Shown here: one piece after another, positions 1 to 11,525 of the stretch
How the letters are laid out: each line of letters begins with the position of its first letter
Position numbering within the stretch: position 1 is the first letter of the stretch
Source: Apostichopus japonicus
Lineage: Eukaryota; Echinodermata; Holothuroidea; Aspidochirotida; Stichopodidae
DNA length: 64,000 nucleotides
Direction of reading: 5' to 3'
NCBI RefSeq assembly: GCF_037975245.1
Contig: NC_092576.1
Location: 31,474,611-31,538,610 of the forward strand
Position numbers and translations under genes: made by a program
The notes under the pieces: model-generated
Told to the model about the DNA's origin: nothing
What the model saw: the letters and a program-made list of their open reading frames with translations, nothing else
Databases searched by the model: none

Positions 1-1030
1 GCTAGTTGACATCAAATGTCAAATGAACTAATATCAATGGGTAAATTTCTTCTACTCGGAATGGGTAACCTACATGTTTCCGTCTTGAGATAAGGTAGGT
101 ACAAGGGTTTCACTTTTTTATTTATCCCCTTTGACTTCAGATTACTAGTGACGTCCAATAAAATCGATAAGGTCCTAATCTCATATGTGCAACCCACAAA
201 CCAACTTCCAAGTATAAAGATTGTCAATCGGATACACGTACAGAGGTATGGGTGTAACAAGAAAGCAGTGCACACATATATACCAAAAACATATGCACAG
301 AGCCGCATATATACGGCCTTGCATACACATACCAACGCTATCACGAGTCTAAGGTTTGAATTGTCATTGAAGCTGTACTGTAACGAACTTATTTTATGCA
401 ATAGATCGTTGTTCTTACAACCAGGGATAAGCTATACCCCATTTCAAAATCAAAGAAACAACAGTGTATGCATTCTTGCGGAACGGAAACTTAAGCAAAT
501 ATTGCTCGGCTACATCTGCTAAAATGTTGTGGATATCATGTTTGATGCTTGTTTGCATGTTTGATCTCATCAAAACGTCAATTTACATGTCCCTTCTACG
601 CTTCCGTACGAACCTGTGCTTTCATTACTGTGTACTAAGACTAGCTCTCCAGTAGGTCCTGGGCTATTTGTAGATTAGTTGGAAAGTCTGTAGAAACAAC
701 ATCATTCAACCTTTATTGTAAAATGGTGATGCTCGAAGTGTAATTATGGACCAATCACACCATTCTTGATACTTTCAGGGATGGAAAAGTTCTGTTCAAC
801 TATTGTGGGAGTGTTCCTCTTCATTTGACACGGGAATGGAAAAAAGTTCGTAGAAACTACATCAATAGACCCTTATTTGTTTGGTTGAGATGGCCGCAGT
901 GTAATCATGGAACAATGACAACATGCATGATACTCTAAAGTAAAGAGAACTTCAATTCAACTTTTGTGGGACCGTTCCATTAAATTTCACACTATATATT
1001 GGGGAAAGTCCGTAGAAACTACAACAATCA
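1..1030. repeat. Segmental duplication, copy 1 part a
   Basis: This stretch is closely repeated at 8072-9030: both begin with the same GCTAGTTGACATC string and run collinearly with small indels. No coding sequence is convincing in either copy, and the open frames seen here are not conserved between copies. It may be an old tandem duplication or two copies of one non-autonomous element. The left edge is cut by the window start. Confidence 0.85.
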
Positions 1031-1261
1031 ACCCTCTTCAACATATGAGGCATACATTCATCTGTAAACCGCGGACGGACCGCTGATTACACGCCGACTG
1101 GATGATACATCGCCGAACCACCAGCGGTTCAGAAATGAATGCTAGTGACCACCAAGAAGCCGCTGACGAAACAACGAACATTTGATCGATGACCCACAGT
1201 CTGTTGACACCGGAGGGTCGACGATGTGTCATCATAAGGGCTGCCATCTGAAAATCTTAGT

Positions 1262-1564
1262 AAAATACCTTTATGTGTAAAAGTAAGTTGGCCTGACGTT
1301 TCGATCCTAGCAGGATCTTCTTCAGAGGCTAAATGACAAGTTACAGTAACAGAGGGGACAAAAACACGCACAGAATACAGACAGGTTAATGAGCACGGTG
1401 AACACAATGAGATGGATGAAAGGGGATTATAAGTAGAAAGCAACAGGAGAAGAGGAGAGGAAGGAGATAAACTGTGGAGGGACAAAGAGAGGATTAAAGG
1501 CACAGGGTGAGGAATAAACTGGAGAGGGACAAAGACAGAAAGGTGTGAAGAAAAAATACCTTTA
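1262..1564 (-). mobile_element. Short element flanked by 12-bp direct repeats, with hammerhead-like core
   Basis: The 12-mer AAAATACCTTTA occurs at 1262-1273 and again at 1553-1564 and looks like a target-site duplication. Between the two lie about 280 bp that are pyrimidine-rich on the minus strand and end in a hammerhead-ribozyme-like core. The segment is absent from the second copy of the surrounding duplication, consistent with insertion. Hammerhead motifs are known in Penelope-like elements and retrozymes; which family this belongs to is not determined. No ORF of recognisable function is inside. Confidence 0.5.
1291..1330 (-). ncRNA. Hammerhead-ribozyme-like motif
   Basis: On the minus strand the order is CCT, CTGAAGA, a 6-bp stem (GATCCT/AGGATC, 3-nt loop), GAAA, CGTC, AGG. 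CTGAAGA fits the CUGANGA core, GAAA the second core strand, GTC is the expected cleavage triplet, and CCT/AGG can form stem I. Stem III would be minimal and partly self-complementary (ACGT), as reported for Penelope-type hammerheads. An extra A lies between the core and stem II. The fold is an inference from sequence. Confidence 0.45.
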
Positions 1565-1650
1565 AGAAGAAGCAAACACAGTACTTGGCATGATCTTGCA
1601 AATGAAAATGGTAATGAGTTGGAAAATCAAGAACAGTGAAAAAACTTTCA

Positions 1651-1722
1651 GCCTCCACCGGGATTCGAACTACGGGCCTTCCGCTCTGTAAGCGGACACC
1701 CTAACCACTAGGCTATGGACAC
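1651..1722 (-). pseudogene. tRNA-like sequence (SINE head or tRNA pseudogene)
   Basis: The minus strand has a good pol III A box (TAGCCTAGTGG, 1705-1715) and B box (AGTTCGAATCC, 1661-1671) at tRNA spacing, plus an anticodon-like stem TCCGC/GCGGA. The acceptor and T stems do not pair well, so it is not a functional tRNA. The body most resembles tRNA-Val, but the anticodon loop reads ACA. Confidence 0.55.
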
Positions 1723-1902
1723 TCATTGTATGTCCAGAGGTTCGAAACCGGTAAGGAAGGTCGTAATTCCACTGTTGGCGGTTGTCACCTGTAACGAACA
1801 ATACTAGTTCTGTTTTTTGTGGCATATTTTGCCTTACTCTAGGGATCAAACATGATGCTAACCAACTCGAAATTATTTGTGATTCCTAAAGCCGGATCTC
1901 GA

Positions 1903-1903
1903 A

Positions 1904-1960
<57 letters not shown>
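1903..1960. repeat. (AT)n microsatellite
   Basis: Near-pure TA dinucleotide run interrupted by a few extra T residues. It lies at the junction where copy 1 of the segmental duplication resumes. Confidence 0.95.
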
Positions 1961-1974
1961 CACATACATATCTT

Positions 1975-2725
1975 AATAGTGTTTAAGAAGCTATGCTTTG
2001 CTTTATAACAACATCATAATTGTATAGCATTACAAGTCAAGGATCATTGCGAGCAGACCTGGACCAATAAAACGTGTTTAGGGTTATTGTGTTTACAACA
2101 TCTTCATAAAATATCCTTTAGTGACATCTAAAAGACAATAAAAATTGTAAAATAATCTTTAAATTGACTTCATAAATACGAATACAAACCTCAATGCCGT
2201 TAGATAGAGCTTAATTAAGGAAAATGCCGATGTGCTAATATTGAAACAAAATTCTAAGTACCTACTAATGGACACTGAGATAAGCACGCGCCAGCAAATG
2301 TTACTTTTACTTCCTACTTTCGTTACTTGAGTTTGTGCTATTGCAACAGCTTCATGTAAGTAGACACTTAACAAACCATTAAATTTTAATTACAATTGAA
2401 ATCTATTTCTAGGTAGCACGAGCCTAGCGATGCATTATACGTAGTTCCGAGGAGCTTTTACTTTTCAGATATACTATGTCATAACATATCGCATTTCTTC
2501 AATATTTACTGAAGCTAAAGTAAAAGAAAACAGAAAGCAAAAGCCACGCAGGCAACTGTGTTTATCATTTAATTCCAAATCAGAGAATCGAATAAAAGAT
2601 CTGTCAGGAAAATGTTAGTGTAATTAAACAGTTATAATGGATCTAATATAGTAGTAATTATCGTGAAAGTTAATATGAAACGCTGTAGCCTAGCCTTGTT
2701 AAATGCAGGAAAGTTATGACATTAA
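1975..2725. repeat. Segmental duplication, copy 1 part b
   Basis: Aligns with 10488-11525, sharing for example the CACGAGCCTAGCGATGCATT block and the end GTTAAATGCAGGAAAGTTATG. Copy 2 carries its distal half twice. No gene is recognised. Confidence 0.85.
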
Positions 2726-2739
2726 AGCATTCCTTTTTA

Positions 2740-3640
2740 TTAAACACGGACTAACCAAACCACCAGTGCACACACGTTTTTGGTATTATTATTTAGTAAA
2801 TAATCATACAATATGACAATACAATTTTTCGCAGCATGTTGTGACTCTCTGATCAAAGACTGACTGCTGAAGTGACAGAACATAGACTTTTTAACAATAA
2901 ATTCCATGACCTTACAAACGGCACTAGTGAGACTAACTGGCCTATAATTACAAGGCTTAGACTTATCACCCTTCTTGAAAATTGGGGTATTATTAGCACA
3001 TCTCCAGTCCTTAGGAACATAACCTTCATTCATAAATTTACTAAAAACCAATGAGAGTGGAACGCAGAAATGGTGTGCAAAAGTCTTCAACAAATACGGA
3101 CGGATTGCATCCGGTCCAGAAGCTTTAGAAACATTTAGACGAAGCAGCTCCTTTAAGACAACCTCATCCGAAAATAAGACCGTATCCAGTTGAGGCCTAT
3201 CACTGTCCCCCTGAAAATCTGGAATACTACTCATACCTTCCCTTGTAAAAACCGACACAAAATAGTTGTTCAAAAGATCTGCAAGATCCTGACTACCAGT
3301 AACTATATTATCAGCCTGTGGTGCCCTAAGAGAAACAATTGCATCTTTAACTTTCTGCTTTGACCTGACATAAGAAAAGAAGGCTTTTGGGTTATCCTTA
3401 ATTTTTAGGGCAACGTATTTTCGAAATTCAATTTTGCATCAGAGACTAAGCATTCTACCTTCAGATGATGAATTTAAAATTGGCCAAAAGAGGTTCAGAT
3501 TTAGACCTCCTAAACAACTTCCACATTCTACGTTTTTGCCTAATTGCACATCTAACTTTCTTATTCATCCAGTGAGGCATACTGCTTTTACGACGACGAT
3601 TCTTCCACGGAACATCTAAAGAACAATTAGACTACTCGAA
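2740..3640 (-). pseudogene. LINE reverse transcriptase, N-terminal part
   Basis: Minus-strand translation shows LINE RT signatures in order: a basic pre-RT region (PHWMNKKVRCAIRQKRRMW), KDNPKAFFSYVRSKQK, NVSKASGPDAIRP and NYRPVSLTSAVCKVMEFIV. The reading then fails before the first catalytic Asp (the FLDFSKAFD region) and before YADD. A frame break lies around 3430-3480. The domain is that of the CR1/Jockey superfamily. It cannot be active: the catalytic half is absent. Confidence 0.85.
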
Positions 3641-3649
3641 TAAATCCAT

Positions 3650-4425
3650 CAAGTTGTATTCTACCATCACGGATGATTTTATTGATCGTATAATATGTCA
3701 GTGTGCTTCTTCTATAGTCTAGGAATCCGATGACCCTCTCTTTGATTTTTATGTGATGCCGTAAAAGAACATCACGAAAGAAGAATCAAAACAGATAAAT
3801 AGTTCTGCTCCAATTTATTAGGGGTTTCTTAGCCTTTACTGGGTATAAGAGCCAGTAAAATATAGAAGAGAATAAAGAGAGGACGGTGGTACAACCCACC
3901 GGACGGATGCGTCAAGCTCTGAAACTTTACAGCTTCTCACATCCCGAATGCGATAGATACAACTTTAAAATAGATATATGTAGAAATAGTTGATTACTTG
4001 ATAACGTGTTATTGCTGCAGTGGTTTGACGGCGTGTGTAGAAGCAACGCTCACGATAGCTAAAACGGAAAGGATGCTGTACACCAAAACAATACGATCTA
4101 CTGTTTTAGTGAGTGACACTACAGATAAACAACAGAGTCCACTGTGCTACGCGCGTAGATACAGGCAAATTGTCGGGTCACAGGTCAAACTAGTCGCTAC
4201 GGGGAGAGTTCATGCATATAGATTTCGCCACCTTCCCTCACATTTACATAAAGCCACGTAGATTTTACACGATCCCAGGTATGCGGACAGAACGGTTTAG
4301 GCGATCATTTTTACCTAGAAGTATTAAGACTTAGAATTGTATGATACAGAGATAATTTTTTTAACCTATTTTGGAGATGCTATAGTCCATTTTATTATAT
4401 TGTCATTTTATAATGAATATCAATA
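3650..4425. other. Unrecognised insertion inside the LINE
   Basis: This ~780-bp block separates the endonuclease/linker frame (ending at 4433) from the pre-RT basic region (beginning about 3640) and translates to nothing LINE-like on either strand. It is presumed to be an inserted element, but I see no clear terminal repeats or duplication. Confidence 0.4.
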
Positions 4426-4432
4426 AATTTTA

Positions 4433-5306
4433 CTATACTTTACTAACATGATTTTCCATTAATACCCTTAATTTATCAGCTAAACAAATCCAAGACTGAG
4501 AAGCACTCATATCTCTAAACAAATTAATCCAATCTGTACCCTTTAGTAAAGTTTCAATTGCCTCTGTATCTGATCTCGAAAAATCAGGGACCTTTTCCTT
4601 GCTAACAGATTTACGACTTTGCAAACAACATCAAATTCTAGTATATCATGATCACAAGTTCCTAGTCTTCCTAGACCCGTCAAATCAACAACATTGCTTG
4701 GATCAGAACTCAAAACAAGATCCAGGATGTTATTCCCCCTAGTAGGGAAAGTAACATGTTGATGTAAAAAGCAATCTTGCAAAACATCTAGAAAGTAACT
4801 ACCCTTCTTACTACCGGAACCATCTATCCAATTAAAGTCAGGAAAATTAAAGTCGCCCATAATAACAACATCACATTTAGCAGCCTTGCTAATTGTATCA
4901 CTGAACAGCCAGACATCATTACCCTCGCTGCTGTTAGGAGAACGGTAAACAACACCAACAGTGATAACATCACAAGGCCTCTTGGAATTGTCTGTGGACA
5001 ACTCGCACCAGACAGAATTTACAAAAGACCCTTGCAACTGAGATTTCTCTACACTTACAATGTCATCCCAAACACATCAGGTTTCAGAACCTCAAGAAGC
5101 ACAGTAAATTCAGCAAAATTTGTACGAATACTTTTAGCATTGTTAAAGACAATCTTCAGCTTATCCCTGAAACGATGTACCTTAGCATGCCTCCTAAAGT
5201 TAGAACTATGACAATCACTTTCCTTGCTTTCAAAACACCTATAATCGCCTCCACTAGGAACATAATCCTTATCCAAAATATATTCTGCCTCCATATCGCC
5301 CCCCAA
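4433..5306 (-). pseudogene. LINE APE-type endonuclease with internal deletion
   Basis: The minus strand encodes the start of an APE endonuclease (LKIVFNNAKSIRTNFAEF, then LKPDVFGMTL), followed from 5037 by VGVVYRSPN, VIMGDFNFPDFNW, NILDLVLSS and CDHDILEF, and then the linker FSRSDTEAIETLL. The motifs match catalytic regions of CR1-type endonucleases. The junction at about 5040-5055 skips the segment that should carry the ETW catalytic Glu and roughly 70 further residues. A frame break near 4600 separates the linker. Confidence 0.85.
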
Positions 5307-5520
5307 TTTAGTTTAAACATAGCTGTTCAACATAGTAATTCACCATTCTACCAAACAACGAGGCCCCAGTATTAGCTAAGTGCAACCCATCCCTGGCGAA
5401 CAAATCCCTTGTACCCTGGAAAGATGACCACATGTCAACAAATGTGAAGCCAAAATCAGCACACAGGCTATGCAATAAATCAGTCAAAGTTAAAAGCTTA
5501 TCTGACTGAACCTTGTTGTC
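5307..5520 (-). pseudogene. LINE ORF1 esterase, C-terminal block
   Basis: The minus strand reads FTFVDMWSSFQGTRDLF, then DGLHLANTGASLFGR. The DGLHL box contributes the Asp/His of the SGNH catalytic triad. It is separated from the GDS block at 6540-6760 only by the plus-strand LINE insertion, so the two pieces were one ORF. Confidence 0.75.
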
Positions 5521-6490
5521 GAATCACTAATTATATGGTGTTTAATGATAGTCACCCATTCAGATGGGATCACAATATTACCATGAATGATAAAATTATT
5601 ACTCGGGTTAACACTACTAAGTTCTTGGGTGTACACATAGACAATAAACTTTCGTGGCGTGATCATATATCAGCAGTCTGTAACAGAGTGGCTAAAAATA
5701 CAGGTATTATATGCAAATTAAAACATTATTTACCTCCAAATATACTCAGAACACTTTATATAACTCTGATTTTACCCCAATTAACTTATTGCACGACTAT
5801 TTGGTCAGGAACCTATTCTACAAATCTTAATCACATATTTGTACTCCAGAAGAGAGCTATCCGCCATATTTCACATGCTGCACCACGTGATCATACTAGC
5901 CCATTATTCAATAGATTAAATTTATTAAAACTAAATGATATTACAAGAGTTCAGCTTGCAACATTTGCCTCTAAAGCATGGAATGGATTTCTACTCGAGG
6001 CTTTTAAAGATTTTATTTATAGTAATAGACTAATCCACAACCATCAAACACGCCATTGTAATAACGCACGTTTTATCCCATCGAAGTACTATGGGTTCTT
6101 TAAGCCCTCGTATTCGTGCTATAAAAGCGTGGAATAATATCAAGGATAATGTTAAGAATAATCCTTCTTACTCTGTATTCAAAAGGAATCTCCAAACTGT
6201 AATTATTTCTCACTGTTGATGGATTTATTATTGTGTGTGTTTGTGATTAAGATCATTATAAAGATTGTTAGGATTGTTTATTAAGATTATTAGTTTCAAT
6301 TAGCGTCAATTCGATTATTTCATCATTGTAGATGCTACTATTAAATTTTCTTTTTCTATTCTTAAGTTTTTCTCTCTTCATTCTCTTTGGGGAGTCTCCT
6401 ACTTTGTTAAGACTTGTAGGCTTGATAGGAGACTTCCCGTCACACTGTAAATTGTGATGAAACGAATAAATATACAAATACAAAATCTTG
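5521..6490 (+). mobile_element. 5'-truncated LINE, RT thumb and C-terminus
   Basis: Translation from 5535 gives TTKFLGVHIDNKLSWRDHI and LPQLTYCTTIWSG, typical of the region after the RT active site in CR1/Jockey-type LINEs. After a frame break near 6060-6085 it continues as AIKAWNNIKDN and FKRNLQTV before a stop near 6218. An AT-rich 3' UTR ends near AATAAATATACAAATAC (about 6484). It is 5'-truncated, as is usual for LINE insertion, and sits antisense inside the esterase gene of the older LINE. Confidence 0.85.
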
Positions 6491-7181
6491 GCAATAAATT
6501 ACAAATGACAACTTTAGCCCGAGTTGATGCTATTTGACATATCAATTCGTTATACCTAGAGTGAATAATGTTTTGTTACTCCTTCTGCACATGCCTACCT
6601 GGACCACAACCACCTCATCATCTGACACGATTTTGTTTACCCTTTTACTGACATCCTGGATGTTAGCACCTGGCAAACATACCCTGACCCTTTTTGCTTT
6701 ATCCGCCCTACATAACTCTTGGTCTACATACCGTACTAGTGAATCCCCACACAATACCATTCTTCATTTCGACTTCTCCCGTCCCCACTGACCGCTGTTT
6801 ACAACCACACTTCCTTCGTCTATCACATCACAATCACCACGCACTTCGTCCACTACTAGCCACTCACTATTTCCCATCACCAACATCACGCAACTCCTCA
6901 CAGGTAACACGTCGAATCCATTACAAGTTGGAACATCCTCGCAAAATTCCCTTTCTACCACTGCACTACTAGTCATACAGTACTATTCCCGACTTCCGTC
7001 CATTCACAACTCAATAGCTATTCAATAGCTCCTCTAATTCCTTAAATTTCACACACTTATCGCAAACAAACACAATAGCTTTACTAGACGCTGAATTAAA
7101 ATCACATTCCAAGCCAGAAACATCAAACTCGATCTACATATTACACTCGTCACAGCAGACTAAACGATCAGGCACAGCCAT
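6491..7181 (-). pseudogene. LINE ORF1, Cys-rich start and esterase GDS block
   Basis: The minus strand from 7181 begins with an ATG and a Cys-rich stretch (CCDEC, later CDKC) like the PHD-type finger of CR1 ORF1, broken by in-frame stops. At 6760-6545 comes LCGDSLVRYVDQELC (catalytic Ser in GDS) and SDDEVVVVQVG, the N-terminal blocks of an SGNH esterase. A frame break follows (ICQIASTRAKVVICNLLP lies in another frame). Esterases of this type are known in CR1-like ORF1 proteins; their role is not settled. Confidence 0.75.
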
Positions 7182-8071
7182 AACGAAAACACTTAGTCAA
7201 AGAAAAACCCACGAACACAGAAAGTCGATTCTCACGAGGGGCAGCTTAGGCTCAACAGAGACTACACACTGAACGATAGGATACACTGACGCTACAGACC
7301 TAAAACCACGGACAGCACTGAAACAAGACAAGAACGGCACAGATTGAACACAAAAACGTGCAGAATGACAGGGACAGATAATACATAACTCCAAATAAAC
7401 AACAAAACGAATCACAGGGTGTTTTGATGAAAAAACGATCCGGATATGAACTAATTTAAAGAGCTCCGAAAAGTACGTGTGTAGGTTATAATTCTTATTG
7501 TGCTTTAACCATAGCAGCAACGATGCTGAAGAAATTGTTTTTTTGATTGGCAATATTTCGAAGCAGTTTAGTCATTTGTTTGTGCGAAAAATATAAGACA
7601 CACGTAGGATAATTGGTGTCATTTCCTTTCCTCCCATCTCCTTTTCCCCTTGTTTTATGCTCCTTTCTTAGCAGACATGGTTTGTTACAATGTTAGCAAG
7701 TTGTAAACATTTGTTTAAGAAAAAGGCATCAAGATAATTGTTTTTTTCTTCTTTATTGATATGTGTTTTTTAATACTCGAAATGCAGAGCTGCGGATGTT
7801 ATGTATTTAAATCATGATACAATTGAACTGTATTGAGGTTTGACGGATGACGTAACAGGGTATGATTGAGCAATGTTACCCTTGTAAGGTTTCATGACAC
7901 AAAGGTTTGTTTATATGAGTTTTGCAGATACTGTTCACCGTTTGGTGAAGTACGACCTTCACAGAAATCAATACATTTATGATCAAAATGGTATTTTCTC
8001 ATGGAAGGAGACTTGTTAATGTTACATTTCCTCAGCTATGGTGCTATGGTGGTCACAGCGTTTCCACACTT
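7182..8071. other. LINE 5' UTR candidate and AT-rich DNA
   Basis: About 7182-7450 may be the 5' UTR of the minus-strand LINE, as it directly precedes its first ATG. The rest (to 8071) is AT-rich and I see no gene, RNA or repeat boundary in it. Confidence 0.4.
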
Positions 8072-9030
8072 TAGCTAGTTGACATCAAATGTCAAATGAA
8101 CTAATATCAATGGGTAAATTTCTTCTACTCGGAATGGGTAACCTACATGTTTCCGTCTTGAGATAAGGTAGGTACAAGGGTTTCGCTGTTTTATCCTGTT
8201 GACTTCAGATTACTCGTGACGTCCAATAATATCAATAAGGTCCTAATCTCATATGTGCAATCCACAAACCAACTTCCAAGTATAAAGATTATCAATCGGA
8301 TACACGCACAGAGGTATGGGTGTAACAAGAAAGTAGTGCAATCACACATATACCAAAACATATGCACAGAGCCGCATATATACGGCCTTGCATAAAAATG
8401 CCAACGCTATCACAAGTCTAAGGTTTGAATTGTCATTGAAGCTGTACTGTCACGAATTTATTTCATGCAATAGATCGTTGTACGTATAACTAGGGATAAA
8501 CTATGCCCCATTTCAAAATTAAAGGACCAACAGTGTTTGCACTTCGTAGTCTTCATTCTTGCGGAACGGAAACTACATCTGCTAAAAATGTTGTGGATAT
8601 CATGTTTGATGCATCTCATCAAAACGTCAAGTTACATGCCCTTTCTACGCTTCCGTATGAACCTGTTCTTGCATTACTGTGTATTAAGTCTAGCTCTCCA
8701 GTGGACTATTTATAGCTTACTTGGAAAGTCTGTAAAGTCTACATCATTCAACCTTTATTGTTAATGACGGCTCGAAGTGTAATCATGGACCAATCACACC
8801 ATTCTTGATACTTGGGATAACAAAGTTCTGTTCAACTAGTGTAGGAGAGTTCCGCACTAAATTTGACACGGGAAATGAAAAAGTACGTAGAAAAAACATC
8901 AATCAACCCTTATTTGTTTAATGGTGATAGCCGAAGTGTAATCATTGACCAATCATATCATTCTTCACACTTCCAAGTATGGAAAAGTACAGCTTTTGTG
9001 GGCTCTTTCCATTAAATTTGACACGAGGGC
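8072..9030. repeat. Segmental duplication, copy 2 part a
   Basis: Counterpart of 1-1030, collinear with small indels. Frames open in one copy are broken in the other, so no coding function is supported. Confidence 0.85.
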
Positions 9031-10487
9031 GTTCAATTTATGAGCTGTGGCAAGAGTACATCATAACTGAAATCTTTACACACAAGACTCTCTTTTGGGC
9101 ACTCACAGTAAGACATTTTTTGTTCCCTGACAACTTTGTTTCACCACCATTAAAACGTTATATCCACGACATATCAGCCATCGGGTACAAAAGCTCTAGG
9201 AAAATTAACGCTTTTTATTTTTTTCGAAATTGATCTCCGGTGACCTCATATTTCGAACATATGATTGCATGTATGAGAACTAAACTCACAAAAATCTCTC
9301 ACGAAATTTCAGCCACATCAAAGGAAAAATGACGAAATGGCAGTCATTCATACACACACAAATATTTAAACATAAATAAAACAAAGATTGACACGTATTA
9401 TTTCACTGTCTGTATTTGATCACAAGTGTTTAATAACCATATTTCAAACGGACTGAATACCTATCGTGTCACTTGAAAAGTGGTGATGTATGCTGACGAT
9501 TATTACGGCAGTGCGCGTGCGCGCTAGAATATTGGCGTGTATCGCCAAGTGAACGATACCTACATGACTGGACGTTGAAACAAAGTTTCACATAATCTGT
9601 TAATTTGCAATGTCAGAAGCTAGCTGTGTAGCGAGCTTATCCTGAGTCTGTCACAGACAAGCGCCCTCAATTTGTAGGCACGTTACTATACTCCCTGGTG
9701 TGTTGTACGCCCAAAAAATAAAACCATGAACAACCGAAAAGTTCTTCCTAATACTGCAAGGACCCCACGCGCATTACAATACTACGTATTTGCCCTCAAA
9801 TGCAGTTATTGTTCATATTGGGTTTTACTCGTTAAATCCATCAACCATCGTCCTTTTTGAAAACCTTCGAAGGAATACTGCTAGAACTGTGCACCATGCG
9901 ATGAAAACGCTGCTGACACATTTGGTACACAATGACAATCTCCAGCAACTATTGCAATAATGAATGGTGTTTGAGGATAAACAATCCCTTACGTAAGCTT
10001 AGGTACGTTCCTTTGTAACTGAAATACATTCATATTACGAGTTATGTTCACATGACTAGAGAGGAAAAGCGGGGTAAAACGGAACAATGGATGTTATTAC
10101 ACAGAGTCTACGTAATGGACTAACGTACCTCTATATCTCCTCAAACTGTCCTAAAGGAACTTTCTGAAGAAAACGACAGCTTTCCTCCTTTCTTCAAGAG
10201 AAACAAGTTCTGGAAAATATAGAACTGCACGTAGGGAAACTACAAATATCTTTCGAAAACGAAATAGACAACGTTTTCCTTTGGCCGCAATGAGCTCCCT
10301 TACTTATAGTCGGCAAGATAACAAAAGTCCGGGAACAACACATTTGACCTTGAAAATTTAAATATCTTAAGCTTTTACATCATTTGACTTTCGTTTATGT
10401 GACTTTCTATCGCATCCCGGAAATAAAACTGGTATCATTTTTATTTAATACTATATTTGTATGTATATTTGAATGTGTTATTTTTAC
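9031..10487. other. Unannotated sequence between duplicated blocks
   Basis: Present in copy 2 and absent from copy 1. No long frame with recognisable protein similarity, no tRNA and no obvious terminal repeats were seen. Confidence 0.4.
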
Positions 10488-11525
10488 GGCGTTTAAGAAC
10501 AGTTGAAGCTTTGCTTTGATAACAACAACATAAGTGGTCACTAAAGTTACATTACGACTCAAGGATCATTGCGAGTACTCCCTCCTTTACCAATTAAAAG
10601 TGTTTAGTGATTGTATTACAGTGATATAAAATCTTCATGAAATATTCTTTACTGACATCTAAAAGACAATGCTAAATGTAAACTATTGTTCAAATTGACT
10701 TTTTAAATACGAAAACAAAATCTAGATGCCGTTGGATAGAATGGCCTTGAGCAAAGAGAAAGTGCCGATGTACTAGTACTGAAACAAAATTTTATGTATC
10801 TTATAACGACCAAGATAAGCACACATCAGCAAATCCCACGTTTACTTCCTATTTTCGTTACTTGAGCTTATGCTATTTCAACATGCTTCCTGTAAGTAAA
10901 CACTATACAAACCTTTAAAATTTTAATTACAGTTTAAATCTTTTTCTAGGTAACACGAGCCTAGCGATGCATTGTACGTAGTTAAGAGGAGCTTTCACTT
11001 TTCAGATATATTATGTCATAACATGTCGCATTACTTCAATATTTACTGAAGCTAAAGTAAAAGGAAACAGAAAGCAAAAGTCACGCAGGTAATTGTGTTT
11101 ATCATTTAATTTCGAATCAGAGAATCGAATAAAAGATCTGTCAGGAACATTTTAGTGTACTTAAACAGTTATAAACACTTAACAAACCATGTCGTTAAGT
11201 TTTAATACAAATTTACATCTATTTCCTTGTAACATCAGCCTAATGATGCATTATACCTTGTTCCGAGGAGCTTTCACTTTTCATATATATCATGCCATTA
11301 CATATATCAATACTTCAGTATTTACCGAAGCTTAAGTAAATGAAACAGAAAGTTAAGCCACGAAGGAAATTCTGTTTGTCATTTAACACCACCACAGATA
11401 ATTGAATGAGAGATCTGTCACGAACATCTTAGTCTACTAAACCAACTTTATTCCATCTACTATAGTAGCATTTATCGTGAAAGTCAATATGAAATGTTGT
11501 AGCGTAGCCTTGTTAAATGCAGGAA
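10488..11525. repeat. Segmental duplication, copy 2 part b, with extra partial repeat
   Basis: Aligns with 1975-2725. From about 11175 the distal part repeats again (a second block resembling CCTAATGATGCATTATAC, then GTTCCGAGGAGCTTTCAC), giving a short internal tandem duplication before the common end GTTAAATGCAGGAAAGTTATGAC. Confidence 0.8.

Larger units (their letters stand above)
2740..7181 (-). mobile_element. Composite CR1-like LINE, broken by two insertions
   Basis: Read on the minus strand, the order is a Cys-rich (PHD-like) ORF1 start, an SGNH esterase with the GDS block, a foreign insert (5521-6490), the esterase DGLHL block, an APE endonuclease, a second foreign insert (about 3650-4425), and the N-terminal half of a reverse transcriptase that stops at about 2740. 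PHD and esterase domains in ORF1 are established for CR1-like LINEs. Unusually the 5' end is retained and the 3' half is lost, which points to a later deletion or rearrangement at 2725-2740, the edge of the segmental duplication. Confidence 0.85.

Noticed and set aside
1651-1722. Functional tRNA gene
   Set aside because: Acceptor and T stems do not pair despite good A and B boxes.
7197-7553. 118-codon minus-strand frame
   Set aside because: It lies in the putative LINE 5' UTR, with no recognised domain.
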